Counted from the first letter of the stretch, positions 23,911 through 32,330 are shown. The stretch is 64,000 nt of DNA from Parapontixanthobacter sp963736595 (GCA_963736595.1 CAVTPG010000011.1:1-64000), one strand, 5' to 3'. Notes: generated by a model not told the origin, from the sequence alone. Made by a program: numbers and translations.

Positions 23911-25479
23911 TTATAACCCACTCCACGGATCATATTTGCTGTTTGTCGAAGCGGACCCAGATTGATATCCAGTACTGCCCGTCGGGCCACCAAAATATTC
24001 TTCGCCTCCAGTCATTTCGCACTCTCCATGATCATTGTGAGTAAACAAGACGGGCCCTGCATTGGTCTCTGGCTTATGCAGCCATTGATCGCGTGCCCAC
24101 TCAAGTAGCTGCGCCAAGGCGTCCACCTGATCGTCGTTTCGTGAGCTTGGAAAGGCGAGCAGTTCACGACGGAAGTCGTCAAGCCAGCATGCCTCATTCG
24201 GTATATAAAGATGGCCGGCTTCGACCATACTGCTGACGCCGGCAGCGCGAGAGTATTTATCCTGCTCTGGCAGCCGACCGATGGGCGTAGGAACGCCGCG
24301 ATAGTCATTGGCACGCAACGACTGCAGCAATTGCTGTCCCGAAGCTTTGTCCTCTATGAGGACAGTCCCGGCGCGATACTCGCGAGCCAGCTCCACTACT
24401 TTGCGTTCGAGCTCAGGAAACTCCAACTTTCCGCGCCAGACATCGATGATGTGGACGTTCTTTCCTCGCATCACTGCGGTGATGCAGACTGAGAAGTCGT
24501 TGTTCGATCCGATCTTGATCGCCGTGTCCCAAGACTGGATGACCTCGCCATAGGGTGGCTCAGCACGATCCTGCTCGAAATAGGTCAACCATTCAGCCTT
24601 GAAGAGGTTGCCCTCGGCGGGCAGCGGCTGCTGCTGGTACTGGGCTTCAAATGCGGGAGAACCCATCGAAGCCTTTAATTTCATCAGTATCTCGAGCGGT
24701 TCGCGTTCAGCATGCAGTACTTCTCCTTCCCGCCGGCGATAGACACCTCCGCGCGCTAGCATAATTGATTGGTCCTCGGTGGCGATGGCGGGCAGTGACA
24801 GATGGTCCCAGCCACCCTGTTCGAGCAGCATGCCGGACAAGTCATGCTCATGGAGCCGCTGCATCACACATATTATGACGCCTTTTTGCTTATCATCGAG
24901 GCGCGATGCGAGTGTGGATTTGAACCACTCGTTGACGGCGTTGCGAATGGTCTCGGAATTGGCATCTTCCGGCTTGATGACATCGTCGAGGATAATAATA
25001 TCGCCGCCGCGGCCGGTAAGTGAGCCGCCGACCGAAGTGGCAAGCCGGCCGCCGCCGCGCGTCGTTTCGAAGTCGTGCGACGCGGATCGTGCGCGCGAGA
25101 TGATGGTCCCCGGAAAGATCTCGCGGTACCAGCCTGATTCCATGATTGCCCGGCAATCGCGCGCGAATTTGCTCGAGAGTTCGATCGAATAGCTCACGCA
25201 GACAAACTTCAGGGTCGGATCGCGGCCAAGCATCCAGGCCACCCATATCACTGACACAGTCTTCGACTTGCCATTGCGCGGCGGCAGATTCATCAAGGAC
25301 CGCTTTATATCCCGTTTGTCGATGCGCTCAAGTTTCTCGGCCATGGCATCCAGGTGGTGATTCCAGGCCAACATGTCGCCGCCGCTGATCCATGGCCAAG
25401 CTTTCCGCAGAAAGGCAGTAAAATCGTGGCGGCACAATTCAATCAAAATGGCTTGAGGATCGTGCATCGTTTTAGTCAT
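23911..25479 (-). CDS. Phage terminase large subunit
   Basis: The product is 522 aa. The N-terminal packaging ATPase has a Walker A-like LPPRNGKSKT (about 65-74) and a Walker B IIILDDVIKPEDA; it is followed by a coupling motif region and a C-terminal RNase H-like nuclease starting at VIQSWDTAIKIGSNND and continuing to RNDDQVDALAQLLEW. This is the order of TerL proteins that power phage DNA packaging. It overlaps the DUF5681 gene by 8 bases. No portal, capsid, protease or tail gene is near, so the cassette is an orphan: a prophage remnant or a satellite-type element. The Gly/Ser-rich C-terminal tail is unusual but in frame. Confidence 0.92.
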   Translation of the reverse strand: MTKTMHDPQAILIELCRHDFTAFLRKAWPWISGGDMLAWNHHLDAMAEKLERIDKRDIKRSLMNLPPRNGKSKTVSVIWVAWMLGRDPTLKFVCVSYSIELSSKFARDCRAIMESGWYREIFPGTIISRARSASHDFETTRGGGRLATSVGGSLTGRGGDIIILDDVIKPEDANSETIRNAVNEWFKSTLASRLDDKQKGVIICVMQRLHEHDLSGMLLEQGGWDHLSLPAIATEDQSIMLARGGVYRRREGEVLHAEREPLEILMKLKASMGSPAFEAQYQQQPLPAEGNLFKAEWLTYFEQDRAEPPYGEVIQSWDTAIKIGSNNDFSVCITAVMRGKNVHIIDVWRGKLEFPELERKVVELAREYRAGTVLIEDKASGQQLLQSLRANDYRGVPTPIGRLPEQDKYSRAAGVSSMVEAGHLYIPNEACWLDDFRRELLAFPSSRNDDQVDALAQLLEWARDQWLHKPETNAGPVLFTHNDHGECEMTGGEEYFGGPTGSTGYQSGSASTNSKYDPWSGL

Positions 25480-25939
25480 CGTCTGTCTCCAAATTATGAT
25501 TTGCGGGCGTCAGCGGTGGTTCAATGTTCTCGTCATTCGGATCTGCTGGCCTGGACTTGGCAGGGCGAGAAAGTAGCTGGTCGAGGATCTGCTGATCTTG
25601 CGCTGAGAGCTGCTTCTTGGAGCCGCCCCGGTCTTCAGCGCCAAACACCTGTAAGACGAGGTCGATCAACATCTTGATCGAGCGCACGTCCCCAGCAGCG
25701 GCGCGCGTGCTTAGGGTCTTGAGCATCAGCTGTTGCTTCGTACCACTGACCCGCTGGCCATTCATTTTGATGTCCATGCGCGATACCAATTCGGCATGCA
25801 GGTCGGTCTTTATACCGCGAGAGCCTTTAGCCCGGCCGCTAGGGTTGCCAGATTGCCTCTTTTTCCAACGCGTCGACTTTGGCGGCTTGCCGTAACCGAC
25901 ATCGTAATCTCGGCCATCCTCGGATTGATTGTCTGACAT
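25472..25939 (-). CDS. DUF5681 domain protein
   Basis: The product is 155 aa. The N-terminus VGYGKPPKSTRWKKRQSGNP, then SGRAKGSR, is the hallmark of DUF5681, a domain of unknown function that often precedes terminase large subunits. The rest is a helical stretch (LMLKTLSTRAAAGDVRSIKM) and an acidic Pro-rich tail. By position it could act as the small terminase subunit, which recognises DNA; that is inference. The ATG at 25939 follows AAGG and the gene overlaps the terminase start, so both are co-translated. Confidence 0.85.
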   Translation of the reverse strand: MSDNQSEDGRDYDVGYGKPPKSTRWKKRQSGNPSGRAKGSRGIKTDLHAELVSRMDIKMNGQRVSGTKQQLMLKTLSTRAAAGDVRSIKMLIDLVLQVFGAEDRGGSKKQLSAQDQQILDQLLSRPAKSRPADPNDENIEPPLTPANHNLETDDD

Positions 25940-25942
25940 GGC

Positions 25943-26386
25943 TTAGCCTTCACCACTCGAGCGTTCAGCAGCCATTTCTTCTAAGGTGCCACAATTACCA
26001 GCGAAAGCTGGGTGCATACCAATGGCTGCGACAAGTCGATTTACGTTGGTTTGGATGTAGCCGAAGTTTTGTTCGAAGCTGGCGTCGCGGCCCACAGTCT
26101 CAAGCGCTGTGACACATTTAATGCCACAGTCCAGATGGCGATCGACTACCGGAGCATCGTGACTTGTACAGTGGATCAGGAAGTCGGCAATCTGCGCAGC
26201 CGACTTTACCATTGGATGACCGGCCGCGATCATACCGTCATCATCTGTGCCATTTGGCAAGAGCTTGCCGAGGCACTTAACTCTGGTTAAGTTCTGTACA
26301 ACGATGTGGGGTCGCGTTTTGCGCCGATCAGGCTCAAGGGCCTCGATCTTGAGAACCGTAATCTGCGTATATCTAAGCTTTGGCAT
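25943..26386 (-). CDS. Hypothetical protein of the terminase cassette
   Basis: The product is 147 aa and I do not recognise it. The ATG at 26386 is preceded by GAGGAG, supporting translation, and the stop lies 3 bases before the DUF5681 start. It begins with a short strand-like, basic stretch (MPKLRYTQITVLKIEALEPD) and has several Cys and His residues (FLIHCTSHDAPVVDRHLDCG) that could bind a metal. The plus-strand frame in the same place has no ribosome-binding site. Coupling to DUF5681 suggests a role in the same element. Confidence 0.6.
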   Translation of the reverse strand: MPKLRYTQITVLKIEALEPDRRKTRPHIVVQNLTRVKCLGKLLPNGTDDDGMIAAGHPMVKSAAQIADFLIHCTSHDAPVVDRHLDCGIKCVTALETVGRDASFEQNFGYIQTNVNRLVAAIGMHPAFAGNCGTLEEMAAERSSGEG

Positions 26387-26457
26387 TTGCTGCTCCTCTT
26401 CAAGAGAAGCGGCTTAGCTAGGGCATGATTTTGCTTAACGCATTCACGAAAATACGT

Positions 26458-27108
26458 TTAATTAGCGGAGATTATATTTTTCATCCGCCTATCTCCCGGA
26501 AGATCCACCATCACCTTATCGGCTAAAATCATGCGAACCATCTCAATAGCTTTATCTGATGGTGTCTTGTCTCCGATGCAAACCTTTATATGTCCGATTG
26601 GCTCGACAAAGATCCACTCTGGCCCGGTCTTTAACCGATCAAAAATTAAGCGATAAAGATAGGTCATGAGGTTATCGCGCTGGCGTCTCCACAATTTCTT
26701 CTGCACAGGAAGCGCGCGCATAAATTCGGTATAGCGACGACCATCTCGCAAACGCTCAGCTAGATTTTTTTGAAATGTTGGCGGAAGATCTTCCCGTTCT
26801 AAACTTTCTAGATAAGCCGCAATATCTTTCGGTGAAAATGCTGCTGCTGGTCGCCGGCCTCGCCGGCGAGGTGCAGGGTTTAACTCCGCCACCACAAGCT
26901 GAATCATGTCATCTGGAAACAGTGGCGGATCAAACCATCCCAAAGCTTCCAGGAGGCTATTGTCAGTAAGGCGATAACCTTGCACCAGTGATAATTCACA
27001 AGCCTCGGCGTCTGTGCGGTAATCAAATTTTGGATTATCACTGGTCGTCAGGACGGCATGATCTGAGCGCGCCATTGACATAAATGGGTTGTCTTCTCGT
27101 CCAAGCAT
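26458..27108 (-). CDS. Hypothetical protein, first gene of the terminase cassette
   Basis: The product is 216 aa and I do not recognise it. GGAGCAGG lies upstream of the ATG at 27108. A basic segment (PAPRRRGRRPAAAF) separates an N-terminal part from a helical middle rich in charged residues (LPVQKKLWRRQRDNLMTYLY). There is no signal peptide or membrane segment. A nucleic-acid-binding or regulatory role is possible from the basic stretch, but this is a guess. Its base composition is more AT-rich than the core genes to the right. Confidence 0.6.
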   Translation of the reverse strand: MLGREDNPFMSMARSDHAVLTTSDNPKFDYRTDAEACELSLVQGYRLTDNSLLEALGWFDPPLFPDDMIQLVVAELNPAPRRRGRRPAAAFSPKDIAAYLESLEREDLPPTFQKNLAERLRDGRRYTEFMRALPVQKKLWRRQRDNLMTYLYRLIFDRLKTGPEWIFVEPIGHIKVCIGDKTPSDKAIEMVRMILADKVMVDLPGDRRMKNIISAN

Positions 27109-27295
27109 AATGCCTGCTCCGTCGCTGTTTTTTCCCTGCTTTAAATTGCAGGGAATCGCGGTCTAAGATTGCCAGAAATTGGCCATTCTCGCTAGGGCGA
27201 AAGAAGCTAATGCCGGCAAAAGCCCGCAAATTCCCTGTAAATACCGTGCATATCAGGGAAAGCTAACGTGAGACCAGTTCGCTCCAAACTGGGTG

Positions 27296-27303
27296 GCGCA
27301 CCA
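27296..27303 (+). other. Isolated GCGCACCA, possible tRNA-end remnant
   Basis: GGGTGGCGCACCA follows a small CCAGTT/AACTGG dyad, reminiscent of a T arm and CCA end, but the T loop is not canonical. It lies 140 bases before the clearer tRNA-Arg-type fragment. This may be chance. Confidence 0.2.
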
Positions 27304-27337
27304 ATTATAGCCTGTCCCAGAGGGGCAGGCTATAATT
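27303..27337. terminator. Very strong hairpin near the element/core boundary
   Basis: AATTATAGCCTGTCCC, loop AGA, GGGGCAGGCTATAATT forms a 16-bp stem with a single G-T pair. It lies between the terminase cassette promoter region and the tRNA-type fragment. It could be a terminator, a recombination or replication site, or part of a small RNA; the sequence alone does not tell. Confidence 0.4.
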
Positions 27338-27420
27338 TGTGCTTTGATATGCACGCGAACCTGTCAGGTTCGGATTCGCAGCGAAGCGGAGAAGAGCGAG
27401 CCGCTACGTGCGGCGAGAAC

Positions 27421-27439
27421 AATCCTGCCGGGCGCACCA
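27421..27439 (+). other. 3' end fragment of a tRNA-Arg-like gene; probable attachment-site scar
   Basis: AATCCTGCCGGGCGCACCA is the usual 3' end of a tRNA-Arg gene (T-stem 3' side, acceptor strand CGGGCGC, A, CCA). No 5' half is present; only a stray CAGGTTCG occurs 50 bases upstream. It lies exactly where accessory genes stop and housekeeping genes begin, 17 bases before the end of the NUDIX gene. This fits the right-hand end of an element integrated in a tRNA-Arg gene located outside the window to the left. Confidence 0.5.
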
Positions 27440-27455
27440 CTTTATCTGTTTCCCC

Positions 27456-28250
27456 TCAACCCCGCTTGGCCGTCTCGAAGCTTTCGCTGGTGACGGGATA
27501 GCCGAGATCGTCGGGAATGGTCAGAGCCTGAGTATTTCCCGCCGCATCGCCAACGATCTTCGGGGTAATGGCGCGGACGGGAATGGCTTCGGCTTGCGCT
27601 TTAGCGGCGGCGAAATCATCGAATTGCGCCAGGCGTTCCAGATTGCGGCGGGTCGGGAAAATCACCGAAATTTCGCCCGCATCCGCCAGATCGAGCGCAC
27701 CCTGTGCGCTGGTCCAGAACAGCCGCGAATTCTCCGTCGCATCCACGGTAATCGCGACTTCGCCCGTGCCGGTATCGGCCAGATAAAACCATGTATCGAA
27801 GATGCGATGCGAGGTGATCCCGCGCGGTAGCCAACGTGCAAACGGTATCAGGCGCGATAGATCTAATGTCCAACCGAACTTGCTTAAAACCGGAGCGAGG
27901 GCCTGCGTCTCCAGCAACATTGCGCGCGCCTTGGCTGCATCTTCGCCGCTGATCGCCTCGCGAAACCCGATGGCCAGACCCGTTTCCTCCAACGTCTCCC
28001 GGATCGCCGCAATCCGGTGCGCCGCCTGATTATCATCAATACAGTCATGCGCTATCGCTGCCGCCAACGTGTAGTCGGCGGGATCGACCCGCCCGCCGGG
28101 AAACACGGCTGCACCGCCTGCAAATGACATATTGCGGCTACGCACGACCATCAGGATTTCAGGTCGGTCATCTTCGCGCCCGTGCCGGAATATGACCAGC
28201 GTGGCAGCCGGAATTTCCTCATGTGCGGGCGGTGTCGGTGTGCTTTCCAT
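27456..28250 (-). CDS. NUDIX hydrolase family protein
   Basis: The product is 264 aa. The substrate-side motif GGAAVFPGGRVDPAD is followed, about 35 residues later, by the Nudix helix AAIRETLEETGLAIG with the REXXEE metal-binding glutamates. The long insertion and the C-terminal extension (FARWLPRGITSHRIFDTWF) match the NUDT19-like, acyl-CoA-diphosphatase-type branch found in alphaproteobacteria. I start it at the ATG at 28250; a GTG 26 codons upstream is possible. It is the last gene before the accessory region and is transcribed towards it. Confidence 0.85.
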   Translation of the reverse strand: MESTPTPPAHEEIPAATLVIFRHGREDDRPEILMVVRSRNMSFAGGAAVFPGGRVDPADYTLAAAIAHDCIDDNQAAHRIAAIRETLEETGLAIGFREAISGEDAAKARAMLLETQALAPVLSKFGWTLDLSRLIPFARWLPRGITSHRIFDTWFYLADTGTGEVAITVDATENSRLFWTSAQGALDLADAGEISVIFPTRRNLERLAQFDDFAAAKAQAEAIPVRAITPKIVGDAAGNTQALTIPDDLGYPVTSESFETAKRG

Positions 28251-28528
28251 CGCCAGTGATGTGGCGCAGATGCTGCGTTCTGCCAAGCGGTTCGCATTAA
28301 AATCGCGCAAATAGCGAAAATTGCGCACCGAAACAGTTTAGCTACGCCCGTTCAGTGTCGGAATTCCTGACACTGCGCGCTTCGCGTAACTCCATGTTAA
28401 CTATCGTGACGTAAGGTTTTCTCACGATGCAGGGAATTGGCACACCTCATGCATAGTATCTGGCACAAGTCTTCGAATGAAGGCGGAGCATCTCCCTGGT
28501 TTCCCTCGCTCTGCCTCCCCGAACTAAA

Positions 28529-28562
28529 AAAGGCCCTTGCCGAGCGATCGGTAAGGGCCTTT
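28529..28562 (-). terminator. Rho-independent terminator of the grxD-bolA-leu cluster
   Basis: AAAGGCCCTTGCCGA, GCGA, TCGGTAAGGGCCTTT forms a long stem. On the minus strand it is followed by a run of seven T. It lies 54 bases after the glutaredoxin stop codon. The 275 bases between here and the NUDIX start contain no gene I can support. Confidence 0.85.
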
Positions 28563-28616
28563 CCCGTTGGGGCAATGTTTATGGACCAGCGATGGCTCGC
28601 TTAAGGTCGGGCAATG

Positions 28617-28949
28617 TTATTCCGATGCAGGAGCGACTTGCTTTTCAGTCATCAATTCCTGCAATTCACCGGCTTCGAACATTTCCATCATGATGTCGCT
28701 GCCGCCGACGAATTCGCCTTTGACGTACAGCTGAGGGATAGTCGGCCATTCGGAGAAAGTCTTGATACTCTGGCGGATTTCCATGTCTTGCAACACATCG
28801 ACGCTTTCATAGCCGACCTTGCAATGATCCAGAATAGCGACCGCACGGCTGGAAAAACCACATTGCGGGAACAGCGGCGTGCCCTTCATAAAGAGGACGA
28901 CATCGTTCTTGGTTACAACGTCGGAAATGCGCTGATTGGGATCGGACAT
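28617..28949 (-). CDS. grxD: Monothiol glutaredoxin, CGFS type
   Basis: The product is 110 aa. It has the monothiol active site CGFSSRAV, the KGTPLFPQ strand before it, and the glutathione-binding blocks WPTIPQLYV and GGSDIMMEMFEAGEL. Members hold a glutathione-ligated [2Fe-2S] cluster and deliver it to Fe-S proteins, often as a heterodimer with BolA, whose gene lies directly upstream. I start it at the ATG at 28949; the frame opens further to a TTG. It is the last gene of a minus-strand cluster ending at the terminator at 28529-28562. Confidence 0.95.
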   Translation of the reverse strand: MSDPNQRISDVVTKNDVVLFMKGTPLFPQCGFSSRAVAILDHCKVGYESVDVLQDMEIRQSIKTFSEWPTIPQLYVKGEFVGGSDIMMEMFEAGELQELMTEKQVAPASE

Positions 28950-28985
28950 AAGTAAACTAACCTTTGGCAACTTTTTCGTTACGCA

Positions 28986-29219
28986 TCAGGTGGGAACTTG
29001 CGTTGTGACTTGCAAGGCATGGAGCACGCCGCCCATTTTTTCACCCAGCGCCGCATAGACCATCTTGTGCTGCTGCACCCGGCTTTTGCCGACGAAAGAC
29101 GCGCTTGTGACCTTCGCTGCCCAATGGTCATTATCACCGGCAAGATCGGTCATTTCGATGGTGGCATCGGGCAAAGCAGCCAGAATTTCGGCTTCGATTT
29201 CGGACGCAGTCATCGGCAT
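28986..29219 (-). CDS. bolA: BolA family protein
   Basis: The product is 77 aa, a single BolA domain (class II KH-like fold): EIEAEILAALPDATIEMTDL, DHWAAKVTSASFVGKS, RVQQHKMVYAALGEKM with the invariant His, then HALQVTTQVP. BolA proteins partner CGFS glutaredoxins in Fe-S cluster trafficking, and the glutaredoxin gene follows 36 bases downstream. GAGGGG precedes the ATG at 29219; a second ATG two codons later is also possible. Confidence 0.93.
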   Translation of the reverse strand: MPMTASEIEAEILAALPDATIEMTDLAGDNDHWAAKVTSASFVGKSRVQQHKMVYAALGEKMGGVLHALQVTTQVPT

Positions 29220-29243
29220 TGGAACAAACCCCTCATCACGCGC

Positions 29244-29567
29244 TCAGGAATTGCTCATCAACTGGCGGCGCGCTTCGATGGTCTTTTCTTCCAGCATCGC
29301 GCGGATTTCCGCTTCGCTGACTTCGCATTCGGCGGCAGTTAAATCGCCCAGCACCTTGCGGATGACGTCTTCATCGCCCGCTTCTTCGAAATCGGCCTGC
29401 ACGACGGCTTTCTTGTAAGCGTCGGTCTCTTCGGGCGTGAGATTCATCAGTCCTGCTGCCCATTCGCCCAGCAAACGGTTGCGCCGCGCCGCGAGTTTAA
29501 AAGCAGTTTCTTCGTCCATCGCGAATTTGGCTTCTTCGCCGCGCTGGCGGTCTTTGAAATCGGTCAT
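29244..29567 (-). CDS. DUF1476 protein, F1-ATPase zeta-type inhibitor
   Basis: The product is 107 aa, all helical. It begins MTDFKDRQRGEEAKFAMDEE, the signature of DUF1476. In Paracoccus denitrificans the family member is the zeta subunit, whose N-terminus blocks ATP hydrolysis by F1-ATPase, taking the place of the mitochondrial IF1 inhibitor. AAAGGGA lies upstream of the ATG. It sits between the quinone oxidoreductase and bolA, a common alphaproteobacterial arrangement. Confidence 0.92.
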   Translation of the reverse strand: MTDFKDRQRGEEAKFAMDEETAFKLAARRNRLLGEWAAGLMNLTPEETDAYKKAVVQADFEEAGDEDVIRKVLGDLTAAECEVSEAEIRAMLEEKTIEARRQLMSNS

Positions 29568-29659
29568 ATCGGTCCCTTTCGGTGTCTGCGTAAGAGGATA
29601 GGGCGCGCAGCGACTGGCGGCAAGGTATTCCGACGCGGGTCAGCTATTCCCTTAGCTTA

Positions 29660-30680
29660 TCAACGCATGGTCACGACCAGCTTGCCGATCGCCTCGCGCC
29701 GTTCCAGCTTCGCGATGGCTTCGGCAGCATTGTCCAATGTGTAGGTTTCGCTGATCATCGGATTGATCTTGCCCGCTTTCCATAGCGCGAACAGCTCCGC
29801 GATATTGGCCGCGTTTTTTGCTGGTTCGCGCATCGTGAACGCGCCCCAGAATACGCCGCGAATGTCGCAGCTTTTCAGCAGCGTCAGATTGAGCGGCATT
29901 TTGGCGATTCCAGCGGGGAAACCGATCACCAGAAAGCGGCCTTCCCACGCAATGCTGCGCAAGGCAGGCTCGGAATAGGCGCCGCCGACGATGTCATAAA
30001 CGATGTCCGCGCCGTTTGGTCCGACGGCATCCTTGAAGGATTTGGCGATAGCTTTGGACGTGTCTTTGTCGAAGCCCTGCTCGCCCTCGGCCACGCGCGG
30101 ATAAATGACCACTTCGTCAGCCCCGGCTTTGCGTGCGACAGCGCCCTTTTCTTCCGAGGAGACAGCGGCCACCACGCGGCAGCCATAGGCTTTGGCCAAT
30201 TCCACAGCCGATAGGCCAACCCCGCCTGCTGCGCCGAGGATCAGGACAGTTTCGCCGTCCTTGATGTCGCCGCGATCTTTGAGTGCGTGGATGGTCGTGC
30301 CGTATGTCATCAGCAGCGCGGAAGCCGCTTCCAGCGAAACTTCGTCAGGCACGGCAAAAATGCTGCTCGCGGACACGGCCATCTGTTCGCGCAAACCGCC
30401 ACTGCCAACACCGGCCAACACGCGGTCGCCGATTTTCCAGCCGGACACGCCTTCGACCCTCACCTAGAGCCGCAATCGTGCCGGAAATCTCGCTACCCGG
30501 AGAGAACGGGCGGGGCGGTTTCATCTGATACATATCGCGGATGATCAGGACATCGGGGTAATTGATGGCGCAGGCCGCAATGTCGATCACGACTTCGCCT
30601 TTGCCCGGTGTCGGCGCGTCGATGTCCTCGATCACCAGCGTTTCCGGGCCGCCGACATCCTTGGATAATAGTGCCTTCAT
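29660..30680 (-). pseudogene. NADPH:quinone oxidoreductase (MDR family), frameshifted
   Basis: The N-terminal part (30680 down to ~30460: MKALLSKDVGGPETLVIEDI, INYPDVLIIRDMYQMKPPRP, GSEISG) and the C-terminal part (KIGDRVLAGV, LMTYGTTIHALKDRGDIKDG, the nucleotide-binding GAAGGVGLSAVELAKAYGC, ending LVVTMR) are one zinc-free MDR oxidoreductase read in two frames. Around 30460 the sequence GGTGAGGGTCGAAGGC has one base too many or two too few for ALGEGVEGVSGW. The ATG overlaps the leuD stop as ATGA. The clean homology on both sides suggests a recent mutation or a sequencing error rather than decay. Confidence 0.88.
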
Positions 30681-31279
30681 GCGTGTTCTCTTGCTCCCTT
30701 GGCCAGCCACGGCGCAGATGCGCGCTGCCGGGTTTCATATGTGTCGATGTGTTTGCCGCGCGCCAGAGTGAGGCCGATTTCATCCAGCCCTTCCAGCAGG
30801 CAGCGTTTGCGGAAGGGGTCGATATCGAACGCGAAGCGATCCTGCATCGGGGTCGTCACTCGCTGTTCGGCAAGGTCGATGGCGATGGGCTGCGTTTGCG
30901 CAACTTCGAGCAGGCGGTCCACCTGATCCTGCGGCAAAGCCACAGTCAAAATCCCGTTTTTAAAGGCGTTGCTGGCGAATATATCGGAAAAACTGGGCGC
31001 GATGACCGCTCTGATGCCCATGTCCAGCAAGGCCCAAGCGGCGTGTTCGCGGCTGGACCCGCAGCCAAAATTATCGCCGGCGATCAGGATCGGACTGCCC
31101 GCAAATTCTTCGCTGTCGAAAATGTTATCGGGATCGGCCCGCAAATTCTCGAATGCACCGCGTCCCAAGCCTTCGCGCGTGATGGTCTTGAGCCAGGCCG
31201 CCGGAATAATCACGTCGGTATCGACATTCTTTGCGCCGAACGGAATGGCGCGCCCTTCAACGCTTCCCAGCGGCTGCAT
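30677..31279 (-). CDS. leuD: 3-isopropylmalate dehydratase small subunit
   Basis: The product is 200 aa, normal for LeuD. It has the NVDTDVIIPAAWLKTI start, GDNFGCGSSREHAAWAL (substrate loop) and SFSDIFASNAFKNGIL. With LeuC it isomerises 2-isopropylmalate to 3-isopropylmalate in leucine synthesis. The ATG overlaps the stop of the preceding lactonase-like gene as TGATG, and its stop overlaps the oxidoreductase start as ATGA, so all are tightly coupled. LeuC is encoded 1.1 kb upstream on the same strand. Confidence 0.96.
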   Translation of the reverse strand: MQPLGSVEGRAIPFGAKNVDTDVIIPAAWLKTITREGLGRGAFENLRADPDNIFDSEEFAGSPILIAGDNFGCGSSREHAAWALLDMGIRAVIAPSFSDIFASNAFKNGILTVALPQDQVDRLLEVAQTQPIAIDLAEQRVTTPMQDRFAFDIDPFRKRCLLEGLDEIGLTLARGKHIDTYETRQRASAPWLAKGAREHA

Positions 31280-32160
31280 CAGCGTGCGGCTTCTGGGAAG
31301 GCAGGCAGGCGCTCGATGTGACGCGGATCATGCTGGATCACGATGCGCGCATCCAGCGATTTGGCGATCTGATTGAACCGTTCGAACGAGGCCAGCGTAT
31401 CGGCGCGATCCGTATTGAAGCTGGGCACGCCGCGATTGCTGATCTGCTCTTCGAAATGATAGAGATCGCCGGTCAGCAGCACGGCCCCGGTTTCGGGCAA
31501 CCGCACCAGCAGCGCACTATGTCCCGGTGTGTGGCCCGGCATCGCCTTGACGACGACGCTGCCGTCTCCAAACACGTCAAGATCACCCGCAAACAGGCGA
31601 GTTTCTCCCGCGTCCTCACCGATCCACGGCGCCAGTGCAGCAGCAGCGGCTTCGTTCTGGCCTTCGGATACGGCGGCAAAATCGCGGCTGTTCATCAGCA
31701 ATGTCGCATCGGCAAATTGTGCAGCCTGTCCCAAGTGATCGTCGTGATAATGGCTGACCGCCAACAGGTCGATATCGTCAGGGATCAAGTCGATCTTGGC
31801 GAGCTGTTCCGCAATGGTCGTATCGAGGGTCAGCGTGAAGACATATTCCGTGACGCTATTGCCCTTCAGCGCGGCAGGAAGGCCGGTGTCCCACAAAAGA
31901 TATTGCTCGCCATGCCGGATCAGATAACAACTGTCAGTCAGGGTGCGCGTCTCGCCATCATACAAATGCGCATCGGAAAACGGGCCGGTATCGCTTAATT
32001 CCAGCGTGCCGCAATCCAGCCGCCATAATGACAGATCGGGCGCTGTTGCCGGACTTGTCGCAGCAGCATCCTGCGCATGAGCGGGGATGGCGGGCAAAGC
32101 CGTTGCTGTGAACACGAACGCCAGCGCGGCGGCGCTTGCTGAAATAGAACCGTGACGCAT
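31279..32160 (-). CDS. Exported metallo-beta-lactamase-fold hydrolase (lactonase-like)
   Basis: The product is 293 aa. The signal peptide is cut near AIPAHAQD, so the protein is periplasmic. The MBL motif VSHYHDDHLGQ, MPGHTPGHSALL, LLTGDLYHF and the late IQHDPRHIERLP fit the N-acyl-homoserine-lactonase-like branch. The substrate is not certain; quorum-signal lactones or other lactones and esters are possible. The ATG at 32160 overlaps the stop of a small ORF (TGATG) and the gene is coupled to leuD downstream, an odd place for such an enzyme. Confidence 0.88.
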   Translation of the reverse strand: MRHGSISASAAALAFVFTATALPAIPAHAQDAAATSPATAPDLSLWRLDCGTLELSDTGPFSDAHLYDGETRTLTDSCYLIRHGEQYLLWDTGLPAALKGNSVTEYVFTLTLDTTIAEQLAKIDLIPDDIDLLAVSHYHDDHLGQAAQFADATLLMNSRDFAAVSEGQNEAAAAALAPWIGEDAGETRLFAGDLDVFGDGSVVVKAMPGHTPGHSALLVRLPETGAVLLTGDLYHFEEQISNRGVPSFNTDRADTLASFERFNQIAKSLDARIVIQHDPRHIERLPAFPEAAR

Positions 32161-32330
32161 CAATCGGTTTCAGGGTTTTCGCCGCTGGGCGGAACCGGAG
32201 GTGTGGGCGGCTGCTTGTCTTTGCGCTTATTGGCGTAAAGCAACGCAGCGGCGACGGCGGCAGAACCGATGGCGCTGACCGCGGCCACGGCGGCTTTCTT
32301 GCCGAGCGAAGCGTTTGATTTGTGTTTCAT
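32160..32330 (-). CDS. Small single-span membrane protein
   Basis: A 56-aa ORF: a basic N-terminus (MKHKSNASLGKK), one hydrophobic Ala-rich segment (AAVAAVSAIGSAAVAALLYA-like), then KRKDKQ and a Pro-rich tail (PPTPPVPPSGENPETD). Its stop overlaps the next ATG as TGATG, which supports real translation. The function is unknown. The 94 bases between it and leuC hold no gene. Confidence 0.65.
   Translation of the reverse strand: MKHKSNASLGKKAAVAAVSAIGSAAVAAALLYANKRKDKQPPTPPVPPSGENPETD

Noticed and set aside
26012..26290. 92-codon plus-strand frame in the terminase cassette
   Set aside because: The opposite-strand frame has a strong ribosome-binding site and fits the operon.
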